From assembly GCA_030620095.1 (NCBI GenBank), contig JAUTXW010000938.1, positions 310,001 to 374,000 of the forward strand: a DNA stretch of 64,000 bases. Reading direction: 5' to 3'. Origin of the DNA: Kuschelorhynchus macadamiae (lineage: Eukaryota; Arthropoda; Insecta; Coleoptera; Curculionidae). The position numbers and the translations under genes were made by a program. The notes beneath the pieces are model-generated. The model was not told the origin of the DNA and searched no databases. It saw nothing but the letters and a program-made list of their open reading frames with translations. Every line of letters starts with the position of its first letter. Within the stretch, counting starts at the first letter, position 1. Below are positions 50,800 through 62,026 of the stretch, piece after piece.

Positions 50800-52260
50800 T
50801 ACATCCGTCGTAAAAGGAAATTATCGTAATCCTGAAAAAATCACCCTCCCAGGTTTTTACAGATCTTCACGTTTTAGGGTCCCTAGGTGCCAAAGAAATA
50901 TGTTTTCTCAATTTTGTTGGTCTGTCGGTCTGCCTGTATGCGGCATATCTCAAGAACAACCGATTGACAAATTTTGGTCAAAAATAAATGGTTATAAGGG
51001 GATGAAATTGTTACATTTTTGTAAAAATCCAATATGGCGGAACAAAATGACGTCCTGGTGAAATGTTAAAAAATTATTATAAAAACTGCGTATCCAATTT
51101 CCCTGAAATTTTGTACAAAAATCAAATATTACATATAAAATCAACTAGTATATTCAATCCAAAATGGCGAAACAAAATTGCGGCATAGTGAAATGTTAAA
51201 GAAATAATTGGTAAAGCTTCAAATTTTAACGTTTCTAAATGCCCAATTCCGTCGGTCTGTCAGTTTGAGGTATAACTAAAAAAACTATTTCTCCGATTGA
51301 CATCAAATTTTGATTAAAAAATTAAAGGCCTTATGGGGATAATCTGGTAACATTTTGGCAAATATCCAATAAGGCGGAACAAAATGGCGACCTGGTCAAA
51401 TGTGAAAAAAATTATCACTAAACACTAATTATCCAAATTACCACAAATTTTGCATGAAAATCAAGTGTTTCATACAAATAGACAAGTCGCATTTTGGTAT
51501 GATTTCAAGATAGCGGCCTAATAAAATATTTGAAAAAAAACTACTTATTAGATTAAGATCAAAATTTGTACAATTATTAAGTGTGATATAGAGATAAACT
51601 AATAAATCTGTGGAACGAATTCAAAATGTTTAAAACATTTTCTTATTCAGTTTACTTTTCACAAAAATTAAATCTGATATATAGAAATAAATACTTAATA
51701 AAATGCTTATTCAATTTATTTTAAATTATGTGATATTAAATTAATTAAATTATGTGTATTGATAGAAACTGGTAAATATTGGTACATATGCAATAAGGTG
51801 GAACCAAATGGCGCTCAATAAAAATGTTTAAAAAGACAGTATATGTATATTTGTTACCAAATAATTATGTGCGGAACTAAATTGAGCCACATTTTACTAT
51901 TTGTAATTAAGGGAAAGATTCATAAGGAGGCAAGTTCCGGATAAAGGAAATTTACTGATTTTTTTCTATTTCTTATACTTTCGCCAAAACTCTGCATGTA
52001 AGTCCAAAAGGCGCCCCCTTGTACATGTTACTAAATCACTAAGTACCGAACTAAACTGGGCTATGCCCCACTTTCCTTGATAAAAGGAAGAATTCATAAT
52101 AGGTACACATTCAACATGGCGCAACAAAATAGCCGCCTAACAAAATTTTGAAAAAGTGTGAAAAACTGGTAAGGGTACGAAACTAATATGGTCGATCAAA
52201 ATGGCGACCTATTAAAATGTATGAAAAAGACTATATAAAAGGATGGTGTATTTCCTTTAC
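50800..52260 (+). repeat. GCGG-type dispersed repeat, long copy
   Basis: Head block 50,805-50,935 (GAAAAAATCACCCTCCCAGG, ACGTTTTAGGGTCCCTAGG, GGTCTGTCGGTCTG). Modules follow at about 51,035, 51,165, 51,370, 51,510 and 51,790, and the tail near 51,940. Fragments continue to 52,240. Confidence 0.8.
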
Positions 52261-52529
52261 TCGGAATATTCCTTGCTATTAGTGCTTCCTTTTATTAGGG
52301 CTAGTAAAATTTAAAATCAATAATTAAATAAATTCTTTTTGAACAGTTTATTAGTTAGCCATTTTGTTAAATTGAACAATTAATTGAAATGTCACAACAT
52401 TTTGACAAGTAAGAGCGATCATTGTATGAGTTCCTTATATAGGAATCGGTCTGGGTTGTTTCAAATACCCCGCTGGATTTGAGGACAGTATGGACGGGTG
52501 GTTGTGGGTGGGTATACTTTTAGGGATGG

Positions 52530-52785
52530 ATTACGGAATCATGATGCTATCGGTTAACAATAAAAATTTCACCGTTGGTCACTTAAATCAATTATTAATA
52601 AACACGAGATTCGATAAATTTGTACAGTACATGTACAATTTCGATATATTTTGCCTAACTGAAACTTAGCTTACCTCATACGAAGAGACTAACTCATTTA
52701 TTCCAGATTTTAACCCAATAATGAAATATAGAGATGGTCGAGGAGGTGGAGTCGCACTATATGTCAAATATTTTTTTAATCTGCC
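52530..52785 (+). pseudogene. LINE endonuclease fragment
   Basis: SVNNKNFTVGHLNQLL, YNFDIFCLTETXLTSY with a stop at X (normally Trp), and then RDGRGGGVALYVKYFF. CLTETWL and GGGVA.Y are hallmarks of the LINE EEP endonuclease, including the metal-binding Glu of TET. The frame ends where unrelated TA-rich text begins. Confidence 0.65.
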
Positions 52786-52867
52786 CTACCTATACTATAT
52801 ACTATGACTATATAATTTTACCCTACTATGACTATATAATTTTAATGGTTGGTTTAAATCTATATTT

Positions 52868-53176
52868 TTACTTCCCTCGTAAAAGAGAAGTATTGAAATC
52901 GGGAAAAAATCACTCTCCGAAATTTTTTGAGATCTTCACGTTTCAGGGTCCCTAGATGACGAAAAACATGTTTTTTCAATTCTGTTGATTCCTACGTAAC
53001 ACTTGATTTTTGTGCTAAATTTGAGGTAAATTGAATATCTAATTTTTTAACATTCCATTAAGCCGCCATATTGGATGTTTATCTGAAAAAATCTAAAAAA
53101 TATCCCTGAAAAAATCTCGTAGGGTAATTTTTAACGATTTGTTCATTATTACTTCTCTTATACGAGGGAAGCAATA
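52868..53176. mobile_element. Short inverted-repeat element of about 310 bp (GCGG-repeat head at both ends)
   Basis: The left end TACTTCCCTCGTAAAAGAGA and the right end TCTCTTATACGAGGGAAGCA are inverted copies, and each end is itself a small hairpin (CTTCCCTCG against CGAGGGAAG in related copies). It sits between two same-strand LINE fragments. It looks MITE-like; the target duplication is not clear. Confidence 0.5.
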
Positions 53177-53254
53177 AAGCAAAAGCAGCTTACTTAAGTC
53201 TAAAAAACTTTATAAATTACAACAGTTTTTGAGATCTAAATAAAAATACCTTTT

Positions 53255-53435
53255 ATGCGAAAGTTTAATTATATCACTGTTTGGCTACGGGGATATTGTA
53301 TAATAATACGGAGTTCCTTTTACATACGAAAATAAAATGGTCCAGAAAATACAAACTTCTTGTGTGAGATTTTTATATGGGTTTCTTATAGACATCACAC
53401 AACCTCTTATTTGAATAATATTGTTATACTAACTT
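53255..53435 (+). pseudogene. LINE RT C-terminal fragment
   Basis: FGYGDIV, YGVPFTYENKMVQKIQTS, CVRFLYGFLID resembles the conserved LxYG...W..ixxLQ..VQN.CvRFiy region after the RT thumb of LINEs. It has the same strand as the endonuclease fragment, so one element may have given both. Confidence 0.5.
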
Positions 53436-53487
53436 GTATTTTAAATGAAACACCTTGAATATATTGTAACAGATATTTGAACGATTT

Positions 53488-54545
53488 CTTTCCCTCATAA
53501 AAGGGAAGTATTGTAATCGTGAAAAAATCACCCTCCCAGATTTTTTTAGATCTTTACGTGTCAGGGTCCCTAGATGATGAAAAACATGTTTTCTCGATTC
53601 CGTCGGTCTGTCTGTCTGTCTGTCGGTCTATCTGTTCGAGAATAAAAACTACTTGTCAATTGACTTCAAATTTTGATCAAAAATTAAGGGTCATACGTGG
53701 ACGACCTGGTAACATTTTCATAAAAATCCAATGTGGCAAAATAAAATGGCGGCTAGTAAAATGTTAAACAAATTATTACTAAGAAAGTGTTTATTTGCAA
53801 TTTGTCTCAAATTTTGCACGAAAATCAGGTGTTATGTAGGAATCAACCGGTAAAATTTTGGTACGAATCCAAGATGGCGGAATAATAAAAGATTTAAAAA
53901 TTTAGCTTGAAAAAAGTACTTAATGAACTATTTCAAATTTTCTGTCATAAGTAATTATAGTATAGAGATGAACTAGTACAAGTGTGGTACTAATTCAAGA
54001 TGGAGAAACAAAATGGCTGCCAAATAAAATTTTTGTAATCTGCAAAATCAGCCTCTCTTTTTACATATCTTCGCGTTTTGGCGTCCTTGGATGCCAAAAA
54101 ATATGTTTTATTAAGTCCTTCTATCCGTCTGTCAGTTTGTATCTCTATCTGTCAGTTTGCGGCATGGCTTAAAAACTACTCATTATATTGACTTCAAATT
54201 TTAATGAAAAATTAAGCCTCTTATGGGGATGAAAAGATGACGGCCTAGTGAAACGTTAAAAAATTATTACAAAAAAAACTAGTTATCCAATTTACCTCAA
54301 ATTTTGCAAAAAAATAAAGTTTTACATAGGAATGAACTTGCAACATTTTGGTATGAATATATGATAACAAAACAAAATGGCGGCCTAATAAAATATTTAA
54401 AAAACCAGTCTGAAAAAACTACTTCTTAGATTAATTTCAAATTTTGTGCAAGCATTAAGTGTGATATAGAGATAAGCTGATAAAGTTGTGTTACGAATTT
54501 AAGATAGCGGAACAAAATGGCGGCCAAATTACATGTTAAAAAAAT
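53488..54545 (+). repeat. GCGG-type dispersed repeat, long copy
   Basis: Head 53,488-53,640 with CTTTCCCTCATAAAAGGGAA, the ACGTGTCAGGGTCCCTAGAT block and TCTG-rich tract. Modules near 53,745, 53,870, 54,000, 54,372 and 54,512. A second head-like block lies at 54,060-54,170. Confidence 0.8.
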
Positions 54546-54549
54546 TTTG

Positions 54550-55385
54550 TAGGTGGCAACAAACAATGAATACATACTTACTTCTTACTCTGAGATTAGA
54601 TATAAATATTTACATACATGACTGTTAGTCTTATTATCCTTCTTTGCACGAACAATCGGGTAAAAATAGCTTCTTACATTTATAACCATCTCAACATTGA
54701 TCCATATACATAATATATCTCATTTTCTCATGCATTTTAAATATAAGTCGCTATATCAGTTGCTATAGTTCTTGTCATCGATCTTTTACGTCAAACGTGT
54801 TGCTCATCATCATTTTTACATCCAATTCCGTGAACTCTTCGAACTGATATTTTATTCAATTTTGTCTATAAGGTTTCTCAGAACTTTATGAGATTTATAA
54901 ATTAAATTCGTATCAATATATCTGAAAAACTTTTTCGGGGCCTCAGGGAAGTTTTGATGGATGCGAAAATGATACAAGCTTTAAATTCTGCTTCAGTTTG
55001 AACGGCCGAAAGTTCTTAAGATAAAAGACTTCAATTTTAGTTCATTATATACATTATTCACTATGTGTGGGGATAAGAACTGGGCAGTAATGATTAGAAA
55101 ATGTAATCATTGCGGAATCTAATTACATTTGTTCAAAAAATAATTGTAATAACATTATATTCAAAAAAAAATATTAGTAATAGGTACTTTCCCATTTTTT
55201 AACAAAATAATTAAAAATATAATTGAAATTATTATTGTGACATTAGAAGTTTTCTAAAGCACATTTTTAAGTAAAATTACATTATTAAAATATGGATTCC
55301 AAATATTGAATGTTAGTTGCTGTTACTTGATGGAATTCCGTTACACGAAATAAAATGCTAATATATTATTTAATTACAAAAATTT
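54550..55385. other. AT-rich DNA, no recognised gene
   Basis: Nothing supported. Confidence 0.35.
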
Positions 55386-55409
55386 CATATAATGAATTTT
55401 TACACAACG

Positions 55410-55438
55410 GATTTCGCTAACACTGTAGCTTCATCGGG
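55410..55438 (-). ncRNA. Hammerhead-like core in PLE end (left)
   Basis: Minus strand: CCGATGAAGCTACAGTGT then TAGCGAAAT. GCTA/TAGC form stem II, and flanking TACAC/GTGTA could form stem I. The invariant U4 is C, and one extra base follows GATGA, so activity is doubtful. Confidence 0.4.
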
Positions 55439-55599
55439 TGTATACTACATACTCATTTTAAAAAGAATTCTACATTTGATATTAACAATGTCTGTCTAGC
55501 CCACGGTTCCTTATTTAAATTTTATAACCTAATTATCCTACAAGGTATAAAAGCTGGATTGTTTTAACTACCATAACTTAATCTCTAGTAACAATATTT

Positions 55600-56440
55600 A
55601 GAATTTCAGAAAATGTTGAGTAGAGGCGAATTGTTAAGAGCTGTTTGGTCGTTAAGCAATGAATCTGTATCTTTTAGGCGGTTTGTTTCTAAACTTTCCA
55701 ATAAATTTAATATAGAGACTTTATTCTCTACACGAGGGATCTTAAAATCGTCGTTAAACGCATGATCCTCCCTGATAGTATGGCTTGCTAACGTTGAGTC
55801 ATGTTTATTGTGATTACAGCTACGTTTATGTTCATTTATTTGCTTTTTAAAAGTTCTACCCGCCTGTCCAATGTACGTTTTTAGGCATGAACCACATGTT
55901 AATTGATAGACCCCTGACTTTTCATTTTTATTACTTTTAAGTTTTGTGTTTCCCAGAAATTTTCCTAGGGAATTATTAGGTTTAAAAGCAATTTTAATAG
56001 TATCAGTATGTGGTGATTTATTGTAAATTTGAAATCAATGTTTATGCAATTCTTTCTTGATTGTTAAATCTAAGAAGTTAATGGGGCCGTTATCTTTAAC
56101 CTCCAACACGAATTTAATATTCCTGTGAACTGCATTAAACAATTTAAAAATATGTTTAATTGTCTGTTTGTGCCTGTAAAACGAGTAAAAATGTCTTCAA
56201 CATACCGACACCAATAGACATATTTATTAGTCAATGTATACCGACTTTTTTCATGTTATATATGAAAATTTCTGCGAGTATGGGGCTTAACTGACTCCTT
56301 ATAATTTGACATTCTCTACTATTGTAGTAAACCTTATTGAAAAAGAAATAGTTATGATTGAAACATGTTTTGAGTAGCTGTAGAACGTCTTGCATAATGA
56401 TGCAATTAATGTAAGAATGTTTTTTATTTACATCATTATG
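55600..56440 (-). pseudogene. PLE RT C-terminus and GIY-YIG endonuclease, left half
   Basis: DVLQLLKTCFNHNYFFFN and SQLSPILAEIFIYNM (where active PLEs have an AMGSPLSPLLADIF-type motif), a shifted RT active-site region, then SGVYQLTCGSCLKTYIGQ, AGRTFKKQINEHKRSCNHN and SLLNDQTALNNSPLLNIF. GVYQLTC...TYIGQ is the GIY-YIG nuclease core with its downstream Arg and His. Frameshifts and stops are frequent, for example near 56,040. The nuclease domain is the best preserved part. Confidence 0.75.
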
Positions 56441-56820
56441 CAAGACATTCTAGAGCTACTCCAAACATATCTCAACCAAAACTAGATCTGATTATGGCAA
56501 ATTTCTGAACAACACAAAACTTAAAAGTAATAGAAATGAAAAGTCAGAACATGTGGTTCATGCCCAAAAACATACATTGGACAGACGGGTAGTACTATTA
56601 AAACATGAATAAGCGAACATAAATGCAGCTTTATTCACAATAATGATAACTCAACGTTAGTAAGCCATATTATCATATCTACATCCTTCATGTAGAGAAT
56701 AAAGGCCCTAAATTAAATTTATTGGAAAATTTAGAAATAAACCGGCTAAAAGATACAGATTTATTACTTAAGGACCAAATAGATCTTAACAATTCTCCTT
56801 TACTCAACATTTTCTAAAAT
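56433..56820 (+). pseudogene. PLE fragment, inverted right half
   Basis: QDILELLQTYLNQN then a deletion to LNNTKLKSNRNEKS, and shifted frames matching CGSCPKTYIGQTG, EHKCSFIHNNDN and RLKDTDLLLKDQIDLNNSPL. It is a partial copy of the left half on the opposite strand. Confidence 0.7.
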
Positions 56821-56957
56821 TCCAAATATTATTACTAGAGTTAAAGTTATGGTGATTAAAAAAATGCAGCTTTTGTACCTTAGGATAATTTAAATAAAAT
56901 CAAATGTTGTTAATATCAAATGTAGAATTCTTTTTAAAATTAGTTTGTTTTATATAC

Positions 56958-56994
56958 CAGTCGAAGCTACAGTGTTAGCGAAACGCGTCGTGTA
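56958..56994 (+). ncRNA. Hammerhead-like core in PLE end (right)
   Basis: GAAGCTACAGTGTTAGCGAA followed by ACGCGTCGTG: a GCTA/TAGC stem, then GAAAC and a possible GTC cleavage triplet. The CTGATGA box is damaged (AGTCGAAG). Confidence 0.4.
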
Positions 56995-57199
56995 AAAATT
57001 GACTATCTGGAATTTTCTTATAAATATAATAGTGTTTTACTTAATTTGGATTCCAAAAAAATAATAAGTTCTAGTGCAATATTTCTTGTCGTTATGAACC
57101 GCAAACTTAAAACTAATCTTAAAAATAAGTGGTTATCCCTGGCGTGAGCTCTGTTCATTATTCACGCAGCTTAAGAGAACCAGTGCAACCTATTAATGG

Positions 57200-57800
57200 T
57201 CGTCAAACATTAGTTATTTCAATACTCAGATTGCTTAGAATTTTGTTAATACATTCAATAAAAGTCGCTTCTTTGAATTTTCTTTTTTCGCCAGTGCTGC
57301 TCTTTTTGTATAATTTTGCCTCGAGTCACTAAATTCTATAGTGTTTAGATCAAACACACTCCGATTTTGCCTTCTTTCTTCTCAGCCCATATTTTCGGTG
57401 TCCAGACATACCTATGTCAAGAGGTCGCTTTCTTTCACTTATATATGATTCACTTACTGAAGGGATTTGATAAATACGGCCACTGATTCAATTTGTATTG
57501 GTTTTAGTCAATAATCTCCTCAGTGTATTTCCGAATATGAATGCTGTTTTAATTCACCTTGATTGGCCACATGTTTTTAACGTCTCTAAAATTCTGGTTT
57601 CCTTATACTTGTTGACTGGCCTTCAGTTAGGCGTACATTGACATTTGTGAATTGTGTTAACAATCAACTTTTCGGTATAATCATTTTGCATGAGATCTTT
57701 AATATTCTTTTAGAATTTCCACGTCGTCTGGGGAGGGCTGATTCGTACTTGCAGTATGGCTAGGTTGAGGTAATTATCTGTCTGTTTAGGTTTTCTGTAA
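57200..57800 (-). pseudogene. Second Penelope-like fragment (connector + GIY-YIG), different subfamily
   Basis: SVYRKPKQTDNYLNLA (PLEs have xVYRKPTHTDRYLN after the RT) at about 57,800-57,745, then decayed sequence. Next YQIPSVSESYISERKRPLDI and GMSGHRKYGLRR at about 57,470-57,380 parallel the GIY-YIG core YQIPC..CYIGeTkRpl...l.eH. Further LAKKENSKKRLLL-like residues follow. Stops and shifts are numerous. Confidence 0.55.
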
Positions 57801-57824
57801 ACAGAGTTCTTAGTAATATTATCA

Positions 57825-58345
57825 CAGTGGCGGCTGGCCAGGGGACGCGGATGAAGGACCGCTTCACCTACATTTTCCAATCAATTTACTTAAAAATAAA
57901 AATATTTTTAAAATATTAAGTATTTCATAATCTAGTTTTCTATTATAAAAATGTAGTATATTTTATATAAATTCACATTATTTATTAATTATACCATTAT
58001 TATATATCAAAACTAGTGCTGTCTATACTCAAAAAATAATAATGACTTAAAAACGTAGCGCGCTGAACACCTTTATAAGAGCGTTGAGGAATCACAATCA
58101 GCAGTAACAAATTCCCCTTCAGAATCCCCCCACAGGCCGGCTTTTACGCTTAGATTTATTTACGGCAGTTGCTCTGACAACGTAATGGTGAATATCCGTA
58201 AGATAAATAAAGATGGGAGCGGCATAAAATTGCTGCTGCAGGCTGCAGACGCTTGTTATAGAATTCGTGTAAATTAGTCCGTTCGGATCATCGGAGGCGG
58301 GAACAGTTTTGCATCGATCGAATCAAAGTTAGCTTTAAGATATAG
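57825..58345 (+). mobile_element. hAT-type 5' end, coding part missing
   Basis: CAGTGGCGGCTGGCCAGGGG begins at 57,825, a typical hAT terminus. Its GC-rich 5' region at 58,130-58,330 is similar in character to the leader at 62,160-62,340. No transposase follows before the next repeat. Confidence 0.5.
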
Positions 58346-58870
58346 GTACATAACTGTTTTTTAAGAACAAAGAAACATATTTAAAATCTTATAAATTTAT
58401 ATTATTTCCCCTAAGTATTAAAAAACTTTCCAAAGGTATGGATAATTAACAACATAAAAAGGTAAAAAATAGGCATTTAGGTCGTGGCGTGGAAATAAAA
58501 TTAATATAATTTTGTTTCACATTACACCAACGTCAGAACAAGGATACATGGTAAAAATGGCAAAATCCAATACTCCGGAACAAAATTTCGGCCTAGTCAA
58601 ACGTTAAAAAATTATTACAAAAAAAACTAATTATCCACTTAACCACAAATTTTACATAAAAATAAATGGAATGTACTGATAACATTTTGGTATGAATCCA
58701 AAATAGCAAAAGAAAATGGCGGCCTAATAAAATATTTAAATAATAAAATAACCTAAAAAATTGTTTATTAGATTAACTTCAAATTTTGTGCAAGCATTAA
58801 GTGTGAGAGGTAAACTGGTAGATCTGTAGTACGAATTCAAGATAGCGAAACAAAATGGTTGCCAAATAAA

Positions 58871-58999
58871 TTTATATCATCTGCTGATGATGCTAACTTA
58901 GTTAGCGAAACGCGCGTGCAGAACGTAACAAGTTGTGGTGTAGTGTGGTTAGAACTCTTGTATTTTGATCTATCTTCCACCACAGGTTCCAGTGTTAGG
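58871..58999 (+). mobile_element. 129-bp insertion with hammerhead-like core and 10-bp target duplication
   Basis: GCCAAATAAA occurs at 58,861-58,870 and again at 59,000-59,009. The second copy continues ATGTTT as in other family members, so the stretch between is an insertion. It begins TTTATATCATCTG, has the hammerhead-like block at 58,884-58,919, and ends CACCACAGGTTCCAGTGTTA. No ORF, no poly-A. It could be a truncated PLE end or a retrozyme-like element. Confidence 0.6.
58884..58919 (+). ncRNA. Hammerhead-ribozyme-like core
   Basis: CTGATGA, one spare T, GCTAAC-TTA-GTTAGC (perfect 6-bp stem II), GAAAC, then a minimal AC/GT stem III. Flanking TCTG/CAGA can form stem I. All core boxes are intact, but the residue at the cleavage position would be G, which is not normally permitted, and the spare base before stem II is atypical. 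Confidence 0.5.
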
Positions 59000-59349
59000 G
59001 CCAAATAAAATGTTTAAAAAGTCAAGGTAAAAAAAATCTTGATCAATTGACTTTAAATTTTGCAGAAAAAGTAAATGTGGTATAGTGGTATGTGTCAATG
59101 TCACTACTACTGCTTATTCAGTGTAATTTACATTATGCCCAAAAATCAAGTGTGGCGTTGGTAGAAACTGGTAAAATACTGGGAGGAATCCAATATGGTG
59201 GAACAAAATGGCGCCGAATAAAAATGTTTGAAAAGACTGTACATATGTGTTACTAAATGACGTATTCAATTAAATCGTCCTGTTCCTATTAAAAGAGAAG
59301 AGTTATAAAGAGGGAAGTTCCAAGTTAAGGAAATTTTCCGATTTAATTT

Positions 59350-61735
59350 GTTTATTATTATTATTAAACAGATAAGTATGAATTTATTGGCGGGTTTATC
59401 CGGATGCTAAGGTTTCGCAAAATCGTTACTCATCCCCATTTCCCTTTAGTATTATCTGCCTGCTATAATTGTAGCTTCCCAAAGAACTATGATTTGTGCC
59501 CATAAGACGTTATCCGCTTTGACTCCTTAAACATTAAAAACACCTTATGTATACTGAATGTTTAGGTATACAAACAAAAAAGTAAAATTAAATTTTTTCT
59601 CACTTAATTAAACTGCAGAATAATTCAATAACTTTTTTGGAAAAGTAATTTGTAATTTAATGATTACTTTTAAAAGTAATTGTCCCCAGCTTTGGTGCGG
59701 ATTATTTTGGTAAAATATCTCATATTAATTCTTTATTGTTACACGGCGTACTAATTTTAAATTAATTTCCTTCGGAGAAAAGTGTTGCATTGATGTCGTA
59801 AACCATGTTCTAATTTAATAGCCTTCTAATAAAGGTAATCGATATAAAGTCTTAAAAATATTCTTTTATTAACTACGTGTCTTCAAGTCGGCTAATTCTT
59901 GTTAATTACCAAAAAGAAAAAAAAATACCTTACGAAACAATTAAAACAAAATAGAATATCTTGGGATTTTACCAACCCTAGTTCATATGTCTAGTTATTT
60001 CATAGACTCATTTAATAATTAATACAAAAATATATATAAAATATTTTGTTAAAAATGAACAATTTTATTAATAGAGACATATTCAGAAAGAAATGAACAG
60101 ATACGAACCGCTATATGATATTAAATTGCGTCCACCATTTTGTCATGTAAGCAGTTTAAGTTTGTTAACATTATGAACTATGTTGTTTTATATTCAGTAT
60201 TATGTGGAATTGTCTTATTTCCTCCACCCTACTTTAACATATATTAATAAAAAAGTCGTAAAATTCAATTTAGTAATATAAAGGTTATTATAGTGGTTTT
60301 CTATAGTCGCAGTTATTTCCACTTAGGATATATTAATTTAAAAGTGTTTTATTACTAATTTACGTTAAAATATAAGAAGTAATTAATTTGTCTTAGACGT
60401 TTAGTTTTAAAAGTGCTTCTTATATTCACATCTTAATATTATTCAATTTTTTCTTAAGCAAATTTACCTACATACTGTTACAAGATTCTATTTACTTCAA
60501 ACTATAGCGTTGTCAGAAGAAAAATTATTTATTTTTTGAGGCAAAAAAGGTATTTGAACGAATTGACAATTGAGTCAAAATTTTCAGCAGGCTAAACTGG
60601 CTTACAAAAGAAGAGAGGTTACTGATGGGTCAAATCCCAGGTCAATGCAACTCATTTAAACAAAATTAGTTTTTGCCAATATCTGCTAGAATATTGCAGG
60701 TAGAGCAATTATGCAAATATAAAAAACAAAATCAGGATGTCGTTATACTAAATATATTCCTTTATGTTCCTCCACTGTCAAGGGAAAAATTTGAAAATAG
60801 TTTTTACCTGCAAACTTTCCTAAATATGGATAAAATATTTATTTTTATTGGCTTAATAAGTTTACGGTTTTATATATCCAATCCTATTTTTATAAATAAA
60901 TGTTTAGTCGTTTTGCCCGTATGGTGTTAACTTCTATATAGGGCCTAGAACCGTATCCCTATATTAAACATCCTCTTTTCTTTATGTAGCAAAGAATCAT
61001 AAATTTATTCATTTACCTTTTAGTACTTCCTAAAAAATCAGGTGATTGGCCCCAAACAAAATCTTAGAACTTATGATACTGCTTTATATTTAGCTGGATA
61101 TTTCGTATCACTGAAAATCTTTCAATGCCTACTATTAATGAGCGTTTTGTTTTTTCTTAAAGGTTTTTCTTTTTTTTTTTGAGAATTTTAAATATCCCTC
61201 TCTGTCAGTGTTTGATTTTTTGTGAAGCAATTTTTCCAATTAAAGGCAAATTCACAATCCTTCAATTCGTTATATTGATCATCGTGTTTTACTTGAAGGC
61301 TGCCGTATATGTTTCAATCCACTATTAGGTGTCAAAAAAAAAATAAAATTTTTGTTGGAATTATTGTAAATTTAGAAACTATCGTATCTATGAAAAAAAA
61401 TCATTAGGTACATTTTTGTTTAGGATATCCTCTCACCTTAATTTTTTACATTTAAATATTCGCTCTTTGAAATATTTTGTCAAATGTTTGTCAACATTTA
61501 TTTGCAACTTATTTGCACTCACCAAGCGTCCAGCAATATAAACTTTGGCTAGCTGAAAGGAACCCTCACAAAACTAGAATTTACAAAAAAAATTGGGCTG
61601 CTGCCTAATTTCCCTCAGGTTTAAGTTAAAAAATAGCCCTTGTATGGAGATCCAATACTTAACTGCAAATCAGCAGTTAATTGGAATTTCTACTTTTGTA
61701 GATTAAATTAACCATAAAAACCAAACATTTTTAGA
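59350..61735. other. AT-rich DNA, no recognised gene
   Basis: An 85-residue frame at 60,673-60,930 has no recognisable motif. Nothing else is supported. Confidence 0.35.
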
Positions 61736-61740
61736 ACTTT

Positions 61741-61786
61741 GGGGTTGGGGAGGTTCAGACCTCGTGGACCCCCCAAGCTACGTGCC
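61741..61786 (-). repeat. hAT-type terminus fragment
   Basis: On the minus strand CAGGCACGTAGCTTGGGGGG, then TCCACGAGGTCTGAACC, resembling hAT termini of the CAGGGGCGTAGCnnGGGGG form. Solitary. Confidence 0.45.
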
Positions 61787-62026
61787 TGAGATAAACCAGT
61801 CTAGAGAGTGCTTTAGGGAACTTCCCCTAGGTAATATCATCAATTTTTTCATGACAATGTGTAGAAGTCTAAGAGATTAATCAAAATCGCATCATTTTTT
61901 AATTTAAAAAAATTCTAGAAACACATAAAATGCAAAGTTTTCATCTTCAATATCTCTTGCTATGTCGGAAATGTACCTCCGGAATTAAACGAGTTTGAAG
62001 TACGGTATACTGGGGCTAGGGGAGTG

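Larger units (their letters stand above)
55390..57005. mobile_element. Head-to-head palindromic Penelope-like element
   Basis: Minus-strand PLE sequence (55,390-56,403) is followed after a loop of about 29 bp by plus-strand PLE sequence (56,433-57,005). The hairpin centre is AACGTCTTGCATAATGATG against CATCATTATGCAAGACATT. Outer ends match too (GCTACAGTGTTAGCGAAA on both). The right half has lost about 400 bp internally. Confidence 0.75.
58555..59345 (+). repeat. GCGG-type dispersed repeat carrying a small insertion
   Basis: Modules near 58,580, 58,715, 58,855, 59,010 and 59,205 (GGAACAAAATGGCGCCGAAT), and the tail AAGTTAAGGAAATTTTCCGA near 59,325. The run is broken at 58,871-58,999 by an insertion with target duplication. 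Confidence 0.75.
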
